Assembly: GCA_945878385.1 (NCBI GenBank)
Contig: CAMCTE010000103.1
Span: 1 to 9,265, forward strand
Origin: Azohydromonas lata NBRC 102462
GTDB taxonomy: Bacteria > Pseudomonadota > Gammaproteobacteria > Burkholderiales > Burkholderiaceae_C
DNA length: 9,265 bases
Direction of reading: 5' to 3'
The notes beneath the pieces were generated by a model. The model made no database searches. It saw only the letters and a program-made list of their open reading frames with translations, and was not told the DNA's origin. This document shows, piece after piece, positions 1-7,378 of this stretch. Positions within the stretch are counted from its first letter, which is position 1. Each line of letters opens with the position of its first letter. Position numbers and translations under genes: made by a program.

Positions 1-301
1 TGCCTGCGAAGCTTTGTTCGATGCCGGCATCGACCCGCGTGTTCGCGCCCATCGGCTCAGCAGGCCTCGCGCCGCGCGGTTGCTGCAAGCGGTGCGGCAG
101 ACGCTGGCCCAGGCCCTGGCCTTGGGCGGGTCTACCTTGCGGGACTTTCGTGATGCGCACGGCATGAGTGGGGCTTTTCAGAATCAGGCGCGGGTGTATG
201 GCCGCGAGGGCCAGCCCTGCCTGAGTTGCACCACGCCCATCCGGCGCGTGGTGCTGGGGCAGCGGTCGACCTTTTATTGCCCCAAGTGTCAGCGTCGATG
301 A
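1..301 (+). CDS. mutM: Formamidopyrimidine-DNA glycosylase MutM/Fpg, C-terminal part (5' end outside window)
   Basis: The first complete codon is at position 2, and the frame is open from the window edge to the TGA at 299-301. About 99 residues of the C-terminus are visible. They contain the conserved 'AGIDPR' and 'GGSTLRDF' segments, the 'FQ...VYGREGQPC' segment, and a terminal zinc finger C-x2-C-x16-C-x2-C ending in 'CPKCQRR'. The Gln-Arg pair of 'LGQRSTFYC' is the family's DNA-contacting finger element. The N-terminal catalytic proline lies outside the window and cannot be checked. The family excises 8-oxoguanine and formamidopyrimidines from oxidised DNA. The stop overlaps the mutY start (ATGA), so the two enzymes of the same repair system are translationally coupled. 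Family identification is secure. An internal TTG at position 14 is not a real start. Confidence 0.95.
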   Translation, partial: ACEALFDAGIDPRVRAHRLSRPRAARLLQAVRQTLAQALALGGSTLRDFRDAHGMSGAFQNQARVYGREGQPCLSCTTPIRRVVLGQRSTFYCPKCQRR

Positions 302-1461
302 AACCGCCGTTGGTGCAGGCGGCGCAGGTGCGCGACTTCGCCGCGCGTGTGGTGGCTTGGCAGCGTCTGCATGGCCGCCACGGGCTGCCGTGGCAGGGCA
401 CGCGCGACCCTTACCGCATCTGGCTGTCGGAAATCATGCTGCAGCAGACGCAGGTGGCCACCGTGTTGCGCTACTACGGCCGCTTTCTCCAGCAGTTCCC
501 ATCGGTGATGGAGCTGGGGCAGGCCTCCATCGACGAAGTGCTTGCCTTGTGGAGCGGCCTTGGTTACTACAGCCGGGCGCGCAATCTGCATGCCTGTGCT
601 CAGGCCGTGCTGCGCGACCATGGCGGGGTATTTCCCTGCGACGCTGCGGTACTGGAGCGCCTGCCGGGTATTGGCCGCTCCACGGCTGCGGCGGTGGCGG
701 CATTTTCTTCCGGCCAACGCAAGGCCATCCTGGACGGCAATGTGAAGCGGGTACTGACCCGGCATCGCGCCTTCGACCAGGATGTGGCCAAGCCCTCGGC
801 GATGCGCGACCTGTGGGACTTGGCCGAATCGCTGTTGCCCATGGAGGAGGGCATTGAGCCCTACACCCAGGGTTTGATGGACCTGGGCGCCACCGTGTGC
901 CTGTTGCGCCGCCCTCGATGCGCCCAATGCCCCTTGCAATCGGATTGCGCGGCTCATGCTCTGGGCCGCCCTACGGACTTTCCCGTGAAGACCCGGCGCG
1001 TCAAGCGCGGCCAAAGAGAGTCGGTGCTGTTGATGGCCCTGAGCCCGACAGAGCCACGGCACTCGCCACGCCAGGTGCTGCTGCAGCAAAGGCCGGCCAG
1101 CGGCATCTGGGCGGGCTTGTGGACGCTTCCGCTGTTCGAAGACGAGGCGGGCTTGACCAGTGGCCTGGCAGCCTGCGGTTTTCAGGATGGGGCACAGTTT
1201 GAAGTGCTGCCTACCGTGCAGCACGCCTTGACACACTTGGAGTGGACCTTGCGGCCGCGGCGCATGGTGCTGACGCAGGATCAGTGGGCAGCATGGGCTG
1301 CATGTGCGGGAAGGGGTACGGGGCTTGCAGGGGCGCATCAGCCCGCGGGTGATGCGCTTGCACAGGGCCGCTGGATGCCGGTGGAAGACGCGTTGACCTG
1401 TGGGTTGCCTGCGCCCATCCGCAAGCTGCTGGAGGACTACTGCCTGGGCCCGCGGCCCTGA
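298..1461 (+). CDS. mutY: A/G-specific adenine DNA glycosylase MutY
   Basis: This 387-residue protein is close to the usual MutY length of 350-390. It removes adenine mispaired with 8-oxoguanine, complementing MutM. Visible elements in order: 'SEIMLQQTQV' with catalytic Glu45; the helix-hairpin-helix 'LPGIGRSTAAAV' near residues 122-133; 'ILDGNVKRVL' with catalytic Asp146; the [4Fe-4S] ligands C201-x6-C208-x2-C211-x5-C217; and a C-terminal NUDIX-like 8-oxoG-reading domain from about residue 235 onward ('QQRPASGIWAGLWTLP'). The ATG at 298 is chosen because it overlaps the mutM stop by 4 bp (ATGA) and gives the normal N-terminus. An in-frame upstream start would run deep into mutM. No strong ribosome binding site is seen, which fits coupling to mutM. 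The 3' end overlaps the converging LON-domain gene by 25 bp. Confidence 0.97.
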   Translation: MKPPLVQAAQVRDFAARVVAWQRLHGRHGLPWQGTRDPYRIWLSEIMLQQTQVATVLRYYGRFLQQFPSVMELGQASIDEVLALWSGLGYYSRARNLHACAQAVLRDHGGVFPCDAAVLERLPGIGRSTAAAVAAFSSGQRKAILDGNVKRVLTRHRAFDQDVAKPSAMRDLWDLAESLLPMEEGIEPYTQGLMDLGATVCLLRRPRCAQCPLQSDCAAHALGRPTDFPVKTRRVKRGQRESVLLMALSPTEPRHSPRQVLLQQRPASGIWAGLWTLPLFEDEAGLTSGLAACGFQDGAQFEVLPTVQHALTHLEWTLRPRRMVLTQDQWAAWAACAGRGTGLAGAHQPAGDALAQGRWMPVEDALTCGLPAPIRKLLEDYCLGPRP

Positions 1462-2102
1462 CCGCGCACCACACCCTTGGTGCGCAGGAATTCGTCGACG
1501 AGTTGCAGGCGCATCACCGGGTCTTCCAATTCCATCAGGCGCTGCTTGGCCGCCAGGCTGATGGGCAGGATTTCGCACCAGCGATTGGCGACCCAACCGG
1601 CGTTGCCCAACTCATGCGGAACGGTGAAGGGTTCAAGGCCCTGATCCCGCAATGACCCGATGGCGTCCACCAGGGCCTGCACCGTACCCTCCAGTGCGGT
1701 GGGGGGCTCCACCGCGCCGTCGGGGTCCACTGGCGTGCCCCGCGCACGCCAAAGCCCATTGGCCTGTTGCTTCGCGTCGCTGATCTTCACCCGCTGCGTG
1801 CCGATGCAGCGGATCTGCAGAATGCCGGCTTGGTCGGCATCCACTTCGTCCAACTGGGCCAGAGTGGCGCAATGTTCCATGCGGGTGGCGGCCTCTGCGC
1901 CGCCGCGCTGCACTTCCGCGCCTTGCTTGAGGCACACCACGCCGAACGGTTCACCACGACGCAGGCAGTGGCCCATCAGGTCAAGATAGCGAGCCTCGAA
2001 CACCTTAAGGCCCAGGATGCCACCCGGGAACAGCACCGTCTGCAAAGGAAACAGCGGGACCGATTCGTACCAGGCTTCGTTCAGGACAGAGGACACATTC
2101 AC
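1437..2102 (-). CDS. Stand-alone LON N-terminal-domain protein (LON peptidase substrate-binding domain)
   Basis: This 221-residue protein matches the LON substrate-binding (N) domain, but no AAA+ or Ser-Lys protease domain follows. Visible signatures are 'VPLFPLQTVLFPGG' near residues 15-28, 'LKVFEARYLDL' at 32-42, and a C-terminal helical stretch 'ANRWCEILPISLAAKQRLMELEDP'. Stand-alone LON-N proteins are widespread in proteobacteria and their function is poorly defined; it is presumably cytoplasmic. I chose the GTG at 2100-2102. It overlaps the rapZ stop as GTGA, and an AAGGAA ribosome binding site lies six bases upstream (2109-2114, minus strand). Upstream in-frame starts would extend into rapZ and add no conserved sequence. 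It is the last gene of the nadK-recN-rapZ run and converges on mutY with a 25-bp tail overlap. Family assignment is firm; biological role is unknown. Confidence 0.9.
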   Translation of the reverse strand: MNVSSVLNEAWYESVPLFPLQTVLFPGGILGLKVFEARYLDLMGHCLRRGEPFGVVCLKQGAEVQRGGAEAATRMEHCATLAQLDEVDADQAGILQIRCIGTQRVKISDAKQQANGLWRARGTPVDPDGAVEPPTALEGTVQALVDAIGSLRDQGLEPFTVPHELGNAGWVANRWCEILPISLAAKQRLMELEDPVMRLQLVDEFLRTKGVVRGQGRGPRQ

Positions 2103-3082
2103 GACTTGTTCCTTCCGGCCAGTTCCCGGTGGCGAAGCAGGGTAACGACGCGTTGCCCAAAGACGGCCGCCAACTGCTCGGCCACATAGACCGAGCGGTG
2201 TTGGCCGCCGGTGCAACCGATGGCTACCGTCAGGTAGCTTCGCTGGTCGTGCTTGAAGTCTTCAAGCCAGCGGTGAATGAATGCACTGATGTGGTGAATC
2301 ATCTGCTGCGCTTCGGGTTGACTCTTGAGGTAATCCATCACGCCGCTGTCCCGCCCCGTCTGCAAGCGCAGTTCTCGCTGGTAATAGGGGTTGGGCAAGA
2401 CGCGCACATCGAACACAAAATCGGCGTCCAAGGGTACGCCGTGTTTGTACGCGAAGGACTCGAAAACAAGCGTGAGTCTTCCGTGGGGAATGCCCAAGAG
2501 ATCACGGACAGTGGACCGCAGTTGGGCTGGCAGCAGCTTGCTGGTGTCCACCACGGTGGCCAGGTTGCGGATGTCGGCCATCATTTCGCGCTCCAGGGCG
2601 ATGGCGTCCATCAGCGCGCGTTGGTCGGGGACGGCGGCATCGCGCAGCGGCGCTGGCCCCTCATCTGGCGCTCCCGGCACCAGGGGCATGGCTGGCGTGG
2701 GCCGGGTCAGTGCCGCGCGGCCCGTCAAGGGTTGCGGGCGACGGGATTCAGAGAAGCGGCGCACCAGGATGTCCGTGGCGGCTTCCAGGAACACCACGCG
2801 CAGCCGCAAGCCTTCGCTGGACAAGCTGCGGATGAGGTCGGCCAGCATGGAGGGCGACCCGGTGCTGCGCACATCCACCGCCACGGCCACTGTGGGTTGA
2901 GCCCTTGCGTGTTCGACCTGCAGAAAGGCCCGCAGCAATTCCGGCGGGAGGTTGTCCACGCAGAAATAGCCGGCGTCTTCCAGCGCATTCATGGCCACGG
3001 ACTTGCCCGAACCCGAGATGCCGGTGATGAGCACCAACTCCCGAAGCTCGGCTCCCCTGCTGGTGTCGGAATGCGGGTTCAT
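2099..3082 (-). CDS. rapZ: RapZ/YvcJ-family RNase adapter and nucleotide-binding protein
   Basis: This 327-residue protein has the Walker A motif GISGSGKS at residues 21-28 and 'AGYFCVDNLPPELL' at 37-50. It also has the family signature 'SFAYKHGVPLDADFVFDVR' from 209 and 'GCTGGQHRS' at 289-297. In E. coli, RapZ directs RNase E to the sRNA GlmZ to control glucosamine-6-phosphate synthesis. In bacteria without GlmY/GlmZ the role is less clear, and that pair cannot be assessed here. It is longer than the usual ~285 residues. An Ala/Pro-rich stretch near residues 119-156 sits between the N-terminal domain and 'ALMDAIALE', where E. coli RapZ has a short linker. The ATG at 3080-3082 overlaps the recN stop as ATGA. 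The stop overlaps the GTG of the LON-domain gene. No ribosome binding site precedes the ATG, so translation probably depends on coupling. Confidence 0.94.
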   Translation of the reverse strand: MNPHSDTSRGAELRELVLITGISGSGKSVAMNALEDAGYFCVDNLPPELLRAFLQVEHARAQPTVAVAVDVRSTGSPSMLADLIRSLSSEGLRLRVVFLEAATDILVRRFSESRRPQPLTGRAALTRPTPAMPLVPGAPDEGPAPLRDAAVPDQRALMDAIALEREMMADIRNLATVVDTSKLLPAQLRSTVRDLLGIPHGRLTLVFESFAYKHGVPLDADFVFDVRVLPNPYYQRELRLQTGRDSGVMDYLKSQPEAQQMIHHISAFIHRWLEDFKHDQRSYLTVAIGCTGGQHRSVYVAEQLAAVFGQRVVTLLRHRELAGRNKS

Positions 3083-4746
3083 GGCGTGGCGGCGGACCGG
3101 CCGCTTTCCAGCAGGCTTTGCGCATGGGCCAGGCTGGTGGACAGGCGCTCTCCGCCCAGCATGCGCGCCAGCTCGGCCACGCGGGCTTCGCCGTCCACCG
3201 GCGCAACCTGGCTGGTGGTGTGGCCACTGCGCGCCTGTTTGCTCACCACGAAGTGGTGGTCGGCACAACTGGCCACCTGCGCCAGGTGCGTGACCGACAG
3301 CACCTGCCGTTGGCGGCCCAACTGTTTCATCAGCCGGCCGACGGTGTCGGCCACCGTGCCGCCCACGCCGGCGTCGATTTCGTCAAAGATGAGGGTGGCG
3401 GCACCTTGCGCATCGTCCTGTGCAGTGGTGACGGCAATGGCCAGTGCCAGGCGAGACAGCTCTCCGCCCGAAGCCACTTTGGCCAAGGCGCGGGGCTCGC
3501 TGCCCTCATGGCCGGCCACGCGCAATTCCACGGATTCGCGGCCCCAGGACTGCGGCTCGGTTTCGGGCAGGAGCGCCACTTCGAACCGGCCGCCCGTCAT
3601 GCCCAGTTGCTGCATCGCCTGCGTGACTTGCTTGCCTAGGCGTGGCGCGGCCTTGCGGCGCAACTGGGTGGCTTTAGCGGCCACTCGTTCGTACTCGGAC
3701 AGCGCAGCCGCACAGCGCGACTGAAGCGCTTCAAGGTCGCCTGCCAAATCGAGCTGCTGCAGTTCTTGTTCCCACTGTTGCATCAGGGTGGGCAGCTCTT
3801 CGGGTTGGCGGCGCAGTCGCCGCGCCAAGCCCATCCAGGCCGAAAGGCGTTCATCCAGTTCCCGCAGGCGAGTCGGGTCGAGCTCGGCGCGCCCGAGGTA
3901 GCTGCGCAGGCTGTGGGCTGCATCATCCAACAGCGATTGGGCCGATTCGAGTGTGTCGGCGATGGGCGCAAGCCGAGCGTCGTGCCGCTGCACCTCGTGC
4001 AGGCGCTGCAGCGCCAGGTGCAAGCCGCGCAGAACGGTGTCGCCATCGCCGTCCAGGGCTTCGAGGCTGGCCTGACCGGCTTCAATCAGCGATTGTCCGT
4101 GCGACAAGCGAGCGTGTTCTTCGTTGATCTCCGGCCATTGCCCGTCTTCAGGAGACAATTTTCGCAATTCGCCCAACTGCCAAGCGAGGCCTTCGCGTTC
4201 GCGTGCCAAGGTGTCTGCATGGGTGCGTGCCCGCTCCAGGGCCTCGCGTGCGTCGCGCCAGGCCTGCCACGCAGCCTGTACGGCACGCACCTCGACACCG
4301 GCCACCGCATCCACCAGGGTGCGAACCGAAGCTGGCCGGGTAAGACTTTGCCAGGCGTGTTGGCCGTGTATGTCCAGCACTTGTTCGGCCACATGCTTGA
4401 GTTGGGCGGCCGTGGCGCTATGGCCATTGATCCAGGCCCGGCTCTTGCCACCCGATTCAATGCTTCGCCGCAGGAAGAGCAGGCCGTCTTCGGGTTCCAG
4501 CCCGGCTTCGGCAAGCCAGGGCAGCAGTGCCGGCGGGCAATCGAATTCGGCGGTGATGTCGGCCCTCGCGGCGCCTTCACGGACCACACCGGCATCGGCC
4601 CGCTGGCCCAGGGCCAGCTGCAGTGCATCGATCAGGATGGACTTGCCGGCGCCGGTTTCCCCGGTGAGCACTGAAAAGCCGGCGTGGAAGTCGAGTTCCA
4701 GTGAGTTGACGATGACGAAGTCGCGGATGGACAGGCGGCGCAGCAT
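3079..4746 (-). CDS. recN: DNA repair protein RecN (SMC-like ATPase)
   Basis: This 555-residue protein is the normal RecN length (about 553 in E. coli). Visible elements are the N-terminal Walker A GETGAGKS at residues 29-36 and a long charged coiled-coil middle region of about 150-370. Next come the ABC signature 'ASGGELSRLALAIAV', the Walker B 'TLIFDEIDAGVGG' and the 'VTHLAQVASCADHHF' H-loop segment. RecN is a cytoplasmic cohesin-like ATPase that acts early in RecA-dependent double-strand-break repair. The ATG at 4744-4746 shares its A with the nadK stop (TGATG). An AGGGG-type ribosome binding site lies within the last codons of nadK. In enterobacteria recN has its own strong LexA boxes. 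Here there is no intergenic space in front of it, so any SOS control would have to act upstream of or inside nadK; I saw no clear CTGT-N8-ACAG box upstream of nadK. Confidence 0.96.
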   Translation of the reverse strand: MLRRLSIRDFVIVNSLELDFHAGFSVLTGETGAGKSILIDALQLALGQRADAGVVREGAARADITAEFDCPPALLPWLAEAGLEPEDGLLFLRRSIESGGKSRAWINGHSATAAQLKHVAEQVLDIHGQHAWQSLTRPASVRTLVDAVAGVEVRAVQAAWQAWRDAREALERARTHADTLAREREGLAWQLGELRKLSPEDGQWPEINEEHARLSHGQSLIEAGQASLEALDGDGDTVLRGLHLALQRLHEVQRHDARLAPIADTLESAQSLLDDAAHSLRSYLGRAELDPTRLRELDERLSAWMGLARRLRRQPEELPTLMQQWEQELQQLDLAGDLEALQSRCAAALSEYERVAAKATQLRRKAAPRLGKQVTQAMQQLGMTGGRFEVALLPETEPQSWGRESVELRVAGHEGSEPRALAKVASGGELSRLALAIAVTTAQDDAQGAATLIFDEIDAGVGGTVADTVGRLMKQLGRQRQVLSVTHLAQVASCADHHFVVSKQARSGHTTSQVAPVDGEARVAELARMLGGERLSTSLAHAQSLLESGRSAATP

Positions 4747-5621
4747 CAGATCACCCCTTCGTTCCAGTGCAGCTTGCGGCGCAGGGTGCCGTAGAAGCTC
4801 CAGCCTTGGGGATGCAGGAAGCGCACGGTGTGCTCGGAACGGCGCACCCGAACTTGGTCGCCGTGCAGCAGGCTGGCCAGGCTTTGCATGTCGAAGTTGG
4901 CCGAGGCGTCGCGCCCGGCCACGATTTCGATGCGAACTTCGCCGCGGTCGGGCAGCACGATGGGGCGGTTGGACAAAGTGTGGGAGGCAATGGGCACCAG
5001 CACCCAGCCACCGATACCCGGATGCAGGATGGGACCGCCGGCTGAGAGCGCGTAGGCGGTGCTGCCCGTGGGAGAGGCCAGAATCAGGCCGTCGGCCCGG
5101 ACATTGGCCACGAATTGCCCATCCACCTCCACCCGAAGTTCCACCATGGCGGCCGTGGCGCCGCGGCTGACCACCACATCATTGAGTGAAAGGCCTTCGA
5201 AGATGCGGTGGCCATCGCGCCAAATACCGCCTTCGATCATGGTGCGTGATTCCACCTCCACGGCGCCTGCCAGCATGGCGGGCAGCACCTCGCGGTATTT
5301 CTCGACGGGGATGTCGGTGATGAAGCCCAGCCGCCCCTGGTTGATGCCGATCAAGGGCACATTCTGGCGAGCGAGTTGCCGGGCAATTCCCAGCATGGTG
5401 CCGTCGCCCCCAAGCACCACCGCCACATCGCAGCGTTGGCCCAGTTCTTTGGCCGGCACGCTGCCGAACTCGGACAGGCCCGTATTGAGCGCGGTCTCGC
5501 GCTCGAGCACCACCTCCACTCCCGAGCGTTCGAGGAAGTGGGCGATGTCTGCCAGCACATTGCGGATGCCCTGGGCCTGGTACTTGCCCACCAAGGCTGC
5601 ACGACGAAAGGGCTTTGCCAT
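4746..5621 (-). CDS. nadK: NAD kinase
   Basis: This 291-residue cytoplasmic enzyme phosphorylates NAD to NADP. Motifs seen are the diacylglycerol-kinase-like GGDGT at residues 71-75, 'GINQGRLGF' at 92-100, the 'LND' adenine-contacting segment at 146-148, and 'SPTGSTAYALSAGGP' at 183-197. The ATG at 5619-5621 is preferred because it starts 'MAKPFRRAALVGKY', directly before the first conserved strand. A GTG 42 bases upstream would add a 14-residue extension typical of untranslated leader. No clear ribosome binding site precedes the chosen ATG. A TTTAAT hexamer lies within about 16 bases of it, so a short-leader or leaderless transcript is possible. It is the first gene of the coupled nadK-recN-rapZ-LON run and diverges from hrcA. 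Confidence 0.96.
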   Translation of the reverse strand: MAKPFRRAALVGKYQAQGIRNVLADIAHFLERSGVEVVLERETALNTGLSEFGSVPAKELGQRCDVAVVLGGDGTMLGIARQLARQNVPLIGINQGRLGFITDIPVEKYREVLPAMLAGAVEVESRTMIEGGIWRDGHRIFEGLSLNDVVVSRGATAAMVELRVEVDGQFVANVRADGLILASPTGSTAYALSAGGPILHPGIGGWVLVPIASHTLSNRPIVLPDRGEVRIEIVAGRDASANFDMQSLASLLHGDQVRVRRSEHTVRFLHPQGWSFYGTLRRKLHWNEGVI

Positions 5622-5698
5622 GATGCGATGAATTAAAGCATGGCCGCCCCGCTCTGTGATCACCCATTGAAGTGACCCTAAACTCGGGCCCTCAAGTC
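5622..5698. promoter_or_regulatory. Divergent nadK / hrcA intergenic region
   Basis: This 77-bp gap separates the outward-reading nadK and hrcA starts, so it must hold promoters for both. It contains an 8-bp palindrome GTGATCAC at 5656-5663 and a minus-strand TTTAAT close to the nadK start that could serve as a -10 element. I see no CIRCE element (TTAGCACTC-N9-GAGTGCTAA), so HrcA autoregulation through CIRCE is not supported here. I could not assign a convincing sigma-32 promoter. The promoter role is inferred from layout only. Confidence 0.4.
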
Positions 5699-6724
5699 AT
5701 GGACGACCGATCCCGCACCCTGCTCAAACTCCTCGTCGAGCGCTACATCGCCGACGGGCAGCCCGTGGGCTCGCGCACGCTCTCACGCGCCCCAGGCCTG
5801 GAATTGAGCCCGGCCACCATCCGCAATGTGATGGCCGACCTGGAAGAGCTGGGCCTGATCGCCAGCCCCCACACCAGCGCCGGGCGCATTCCCACGGCCA
5901 AGGGTTACCGCTTGTTTGTCGACACGATGCTGACGGCGCGCCCCTTTGAGGCCGAGCAACCCCCACCGGAAGTGGCCGCGGTGGCGCAGCAATTGCACCC
6001 GGACCAACCCCAGCGGGTGATTGCCAGCGCCGCGCAGATGCTGTCGAGCCTGTCGAACTTCGTGGGCGTGGTGACCGCACCGCGCAAGGCCGGCGTGTTC
6101 CGTCACATTGAATTCCTCCGCTTGGGCGAGCGGCGTGTGTTGGTGATCCTGGTCGCGCCCGACGGTGATGTGCAGAACCGTGTGATCTTCACCACGCACG
6201 ACTTCACGCAGACCCAGTTGGTGGAGGCCACCAATTTCCTGAACACGCACTACGCCGGCATCACCCTCGAAGAAATGCGCCAACGCCTGAAGGGCGAGGT
6301 GGACAGCCTGCGCGCCGAAATTGCGCAGTTGATGCAGGCCGCGGTGGACGCCGGCAGCGAGGCCCTGGCTGAAACCACCGAGCAGGTGGTGGTCAGTGGC
6401 GAGCGCAATCTGCTGGGTGTGCAGGACTTTGGGCAGGACATGGGGTCTCTGCGTCGGATGTTCGACCTGTTTGAGCAGAAGACACAACTGCTGCGCCTGT
6501 TGGACAACAGCAGCCGTGCCGAAGGCGTGCGCATCTTCATCGGCGGCGAAAGCCGTGTGGTGCCCTTCGAGGAGTTGTCGGTGGTGTCGGCCCCTTACGA
6601 GATCAACGGACAGGTGGTGGGCACGCTGGGTGTGATCGGCCCGACGCGCATGGCCTACGACCGCATGATCCAGATCGTGGACATCACCTCGCGCATGGTG
6701 AGCCACGCGCTGAGCCAGAAGTAG
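5699..6724 (+). CDS. hrcA: Heat-inducible transcription repressor HrcA
   Basis: This 341-residue protein is the usual HrcA length. The N-terminal winged helix is clear: 'LLVERYIADGQPVGSRTL' near residues 11-28, then 'LSPATIRNVMADLEELGLI' and 'SPHTSAGRIPTAKGYRLFVD'. GAF-like and C-terminal dimerisation regions follow, including 'IFIGGES' and 'GVIGPTRMAYDRMIQIVD'. HrcA represses groESL and dnaK-type operons by binding CIRCE inverted repeats and depends on GroE for folding. The ATG at 5699 is chosen because the conserved N-terminus begins there ('MDDRSRTLLKLL'). A GTG at 5672 would add nine unconserved residues. The ribosome binding site is weak. The stop lies only 7 bp from the converging Mpo1-like gene, and no terminator hairpin is visible. 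Confidence 0.96.
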   Translation: MDDRSRTLLKLLVERYIADGQPVGSRTLSRAPGLELSPATIRNVMADLEELGLIASPHTSAGRIPTAKGYRLFVDTMLTARPFEAEQPPPEVAAVAQQLHPDQPQRVIASAAQMLSSLSNFVGVVTAPRKAGVFRHIEFLRLGERRVLVILVAPDGDVQNRVIFTTHDFTQTQLVEATNFLNTHYAGITLEEMRQRLKGEVDSLRAEIAQLMQAAVDAGSEALAETTEQVVVSGERNLLGVQDFGQDMGSLRRMFDLFEQKTQLLRLLDNSSRAEGVRIFIGGESRVVPFEELSVVSAPYEINGQVVGTLGVIGPTRMAYDRMIQIVDITSRMVSHALSQK

Positions 6725-6731
6725 GCTGCGT

Positions 6732-7052
6732 TCAGAAGGGGATCTTGCGCGTCAGGATCTGCCACCACATCAGCCAATCACCCATGAAGGAATACAGCGG
6801 CTGCTTGAACGAGGCGGGTTTGTTCTTTTCGAACCCAAAGTGGCCGATCCACGCAAAACCGTATCCCATGAGCAAGCCCAACAGGATGAGGCTGGGCTTG
6901 GCTTGCGCGGCAGCCCCGATGAAGCAGGCCAAGCCCAAGCTGGTGCCCACGAAGTGAAGGCGGCGGCAGGTGCGGTTGGCGTGTTCACCCAGGTAGAAGG
7001 GGTAGAACTCGGCAAAGGTTTGGAAGCGGCTGACGGAGTTGGTTTCACTCAT
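6732..7052 (-). CDS. Mpo1-like / DUF962 (YGL010w-type) small membrane protein
   Basis: This 106-residue protein has two hydrophobic segments, about 35-48 and 54-70. It carries conserved polar motifs: 'FYLGEHANRTCRRLHFVGT' (His24, His33) and 'WIGHFGFEKNKPASF' (His71, Glu75, Asn77), then 'PLYSFMGDW'. This histidine pattern is that of the DUF962/Mpo1 family. Yeast Mpo1 is an Fe(II) dioxygenase of 2-hydroxy fatty acids in phytosphingosine breakdown; the bacterial short members are largely uncharacterised. The ATG at 7050-7052 overlaps the stop of the SemiSWEET gene as ATGA and gives the normal N-terminus, so the two are co-translated. Family call is good; the reaction in this organism is inference only. 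Confidence 0.85.
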   Translation of the reverse strand: MSETNSVSRFQTFAEFYPFYLGEHANRTCRRLHFVGTSLGLACFIGAAAQAKPSLILLGLLMGYGFAWIGHFGFEKNKPASFKQPLYSFMGDWLMWWQILTRKIPF

Positions 7053-7324
7053 GGCTGGCTCTGAGGTTTGCGCCCATATCGGAGCTTGGTGATGAGGATG
7101 GTGGCCGCTAGCGTCAGGGTGACGGCATTGGCCACGATGATGGGCCATTCGCCCAAGCCGATGCCATAGACCAGCCACAAGGCTACGCCGACGGTGAAGC
7201 AGCTGTACATCCCCAGCGAGATACCGCTGACATTTCGCGTGCGCAGTGTGAGCACCGCCTGCGGCACGAAGGACAGGGTGGTGAGTGTGGCAGCGGCGTA
7301 GCCGATCCAATCTTGGGTAGCCAT
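7049..7324 (-). CDS. SemiSWEET-type PQ-loop transporter
   Basis: This 91-residue protein has three predicted transmembrane helices (about 4-24, 37-56, 60-80), the size and topology of bacterial SemiSWEETs. These are half-transporters that dimerise in the inner membrane to move sugars. The 'LSFVPQ' PQ motif (Pro21-Gln22) is in helix 1, followed by 'TRNVSGIS'. Trp50 in helix 2 and Asn66 in helix 3 have the same 16-residue spacing as the pocket Trp/Asn pair described for Leptospira SemiSWEET, which supports a sugar-like substrate. The substrate is not determined. The ATG at 7322-7324 gives the expected N-terminus; no clear ribosome binding site precedes it. It is the first gene of a two-gene unit with the Mpo1-like gene. 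Confidence 0.88.
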   Translation of the reverse strand: MATQDWIGYAAATLTTLSFVPQAVLTLRTRNVSGISLGMYSCFTVGVALWLVYGIGLGEWPIIVANAVTLTLAATILITKLRYGRKPQSQP

Positions 7325-7362
7325 GCGGCGATGGTAGCCGCACCCTGCGCCATGCCGCCGCC

Positions 7363-7368
7363 TAGAAT
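7363..7368 (+). promoter_or_regulatory. Possible -10 element (TAGAAT) of the tRNA gene
   Basis: TAGAAT differs from the TATAAT consensus at one position and ends ten bases before the tRNA 5' end, a plausible distance for a short tRNA leader. It is the only A/T-rich patch in the 54-bp gap. I find no good -35 hexamer at the expected spacing. The same AATATT patch could also serve the divergent SemiSWEET gene on the other strand. Confidence 0.4.
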
Positions 7369-7378
7369 ATTGTTGCGC

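Noticed and set aside
289..1596. Long minus-strand open frame (435 codons) opposite mutY
   Set aside because: mutY is unmistakable on the plus strand with all catalytic and Fe-S residues. The antisense frame gives a Gln/His/Arg-rich sequence with no family motif, as expected from the third-position G/C bias of the real gene.
2129..3724. Long plus-strand open frame (531 codons) opposite rapZ and recN
   Set aside because: It spans the antisense of two clearly identified genes and crosses their junction. Its composition is a shadow pattern and no domain is recognisable.
3766..4674. Plus-strand open frame (302 codons) opposite recN
   Set aside because: recN motifs on the other strand explain the region; the antisense product has no recognisable domain.
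5622..5698. CIRCE element controlling hrcA
   Set aside because: I searched by eye for TTAGCACTC and GAGTGCTAA halves on both strands and found none; the GTGATCAC palindrome is too short and unrelated.
5783..6706. Minus-strand open frame (307 codons), His-rich, opposite hrcA
   Set aside because: The His-rich look comes from antisense reading of a GC-rich gene; hrcA is complete and conserved on the plus strand.
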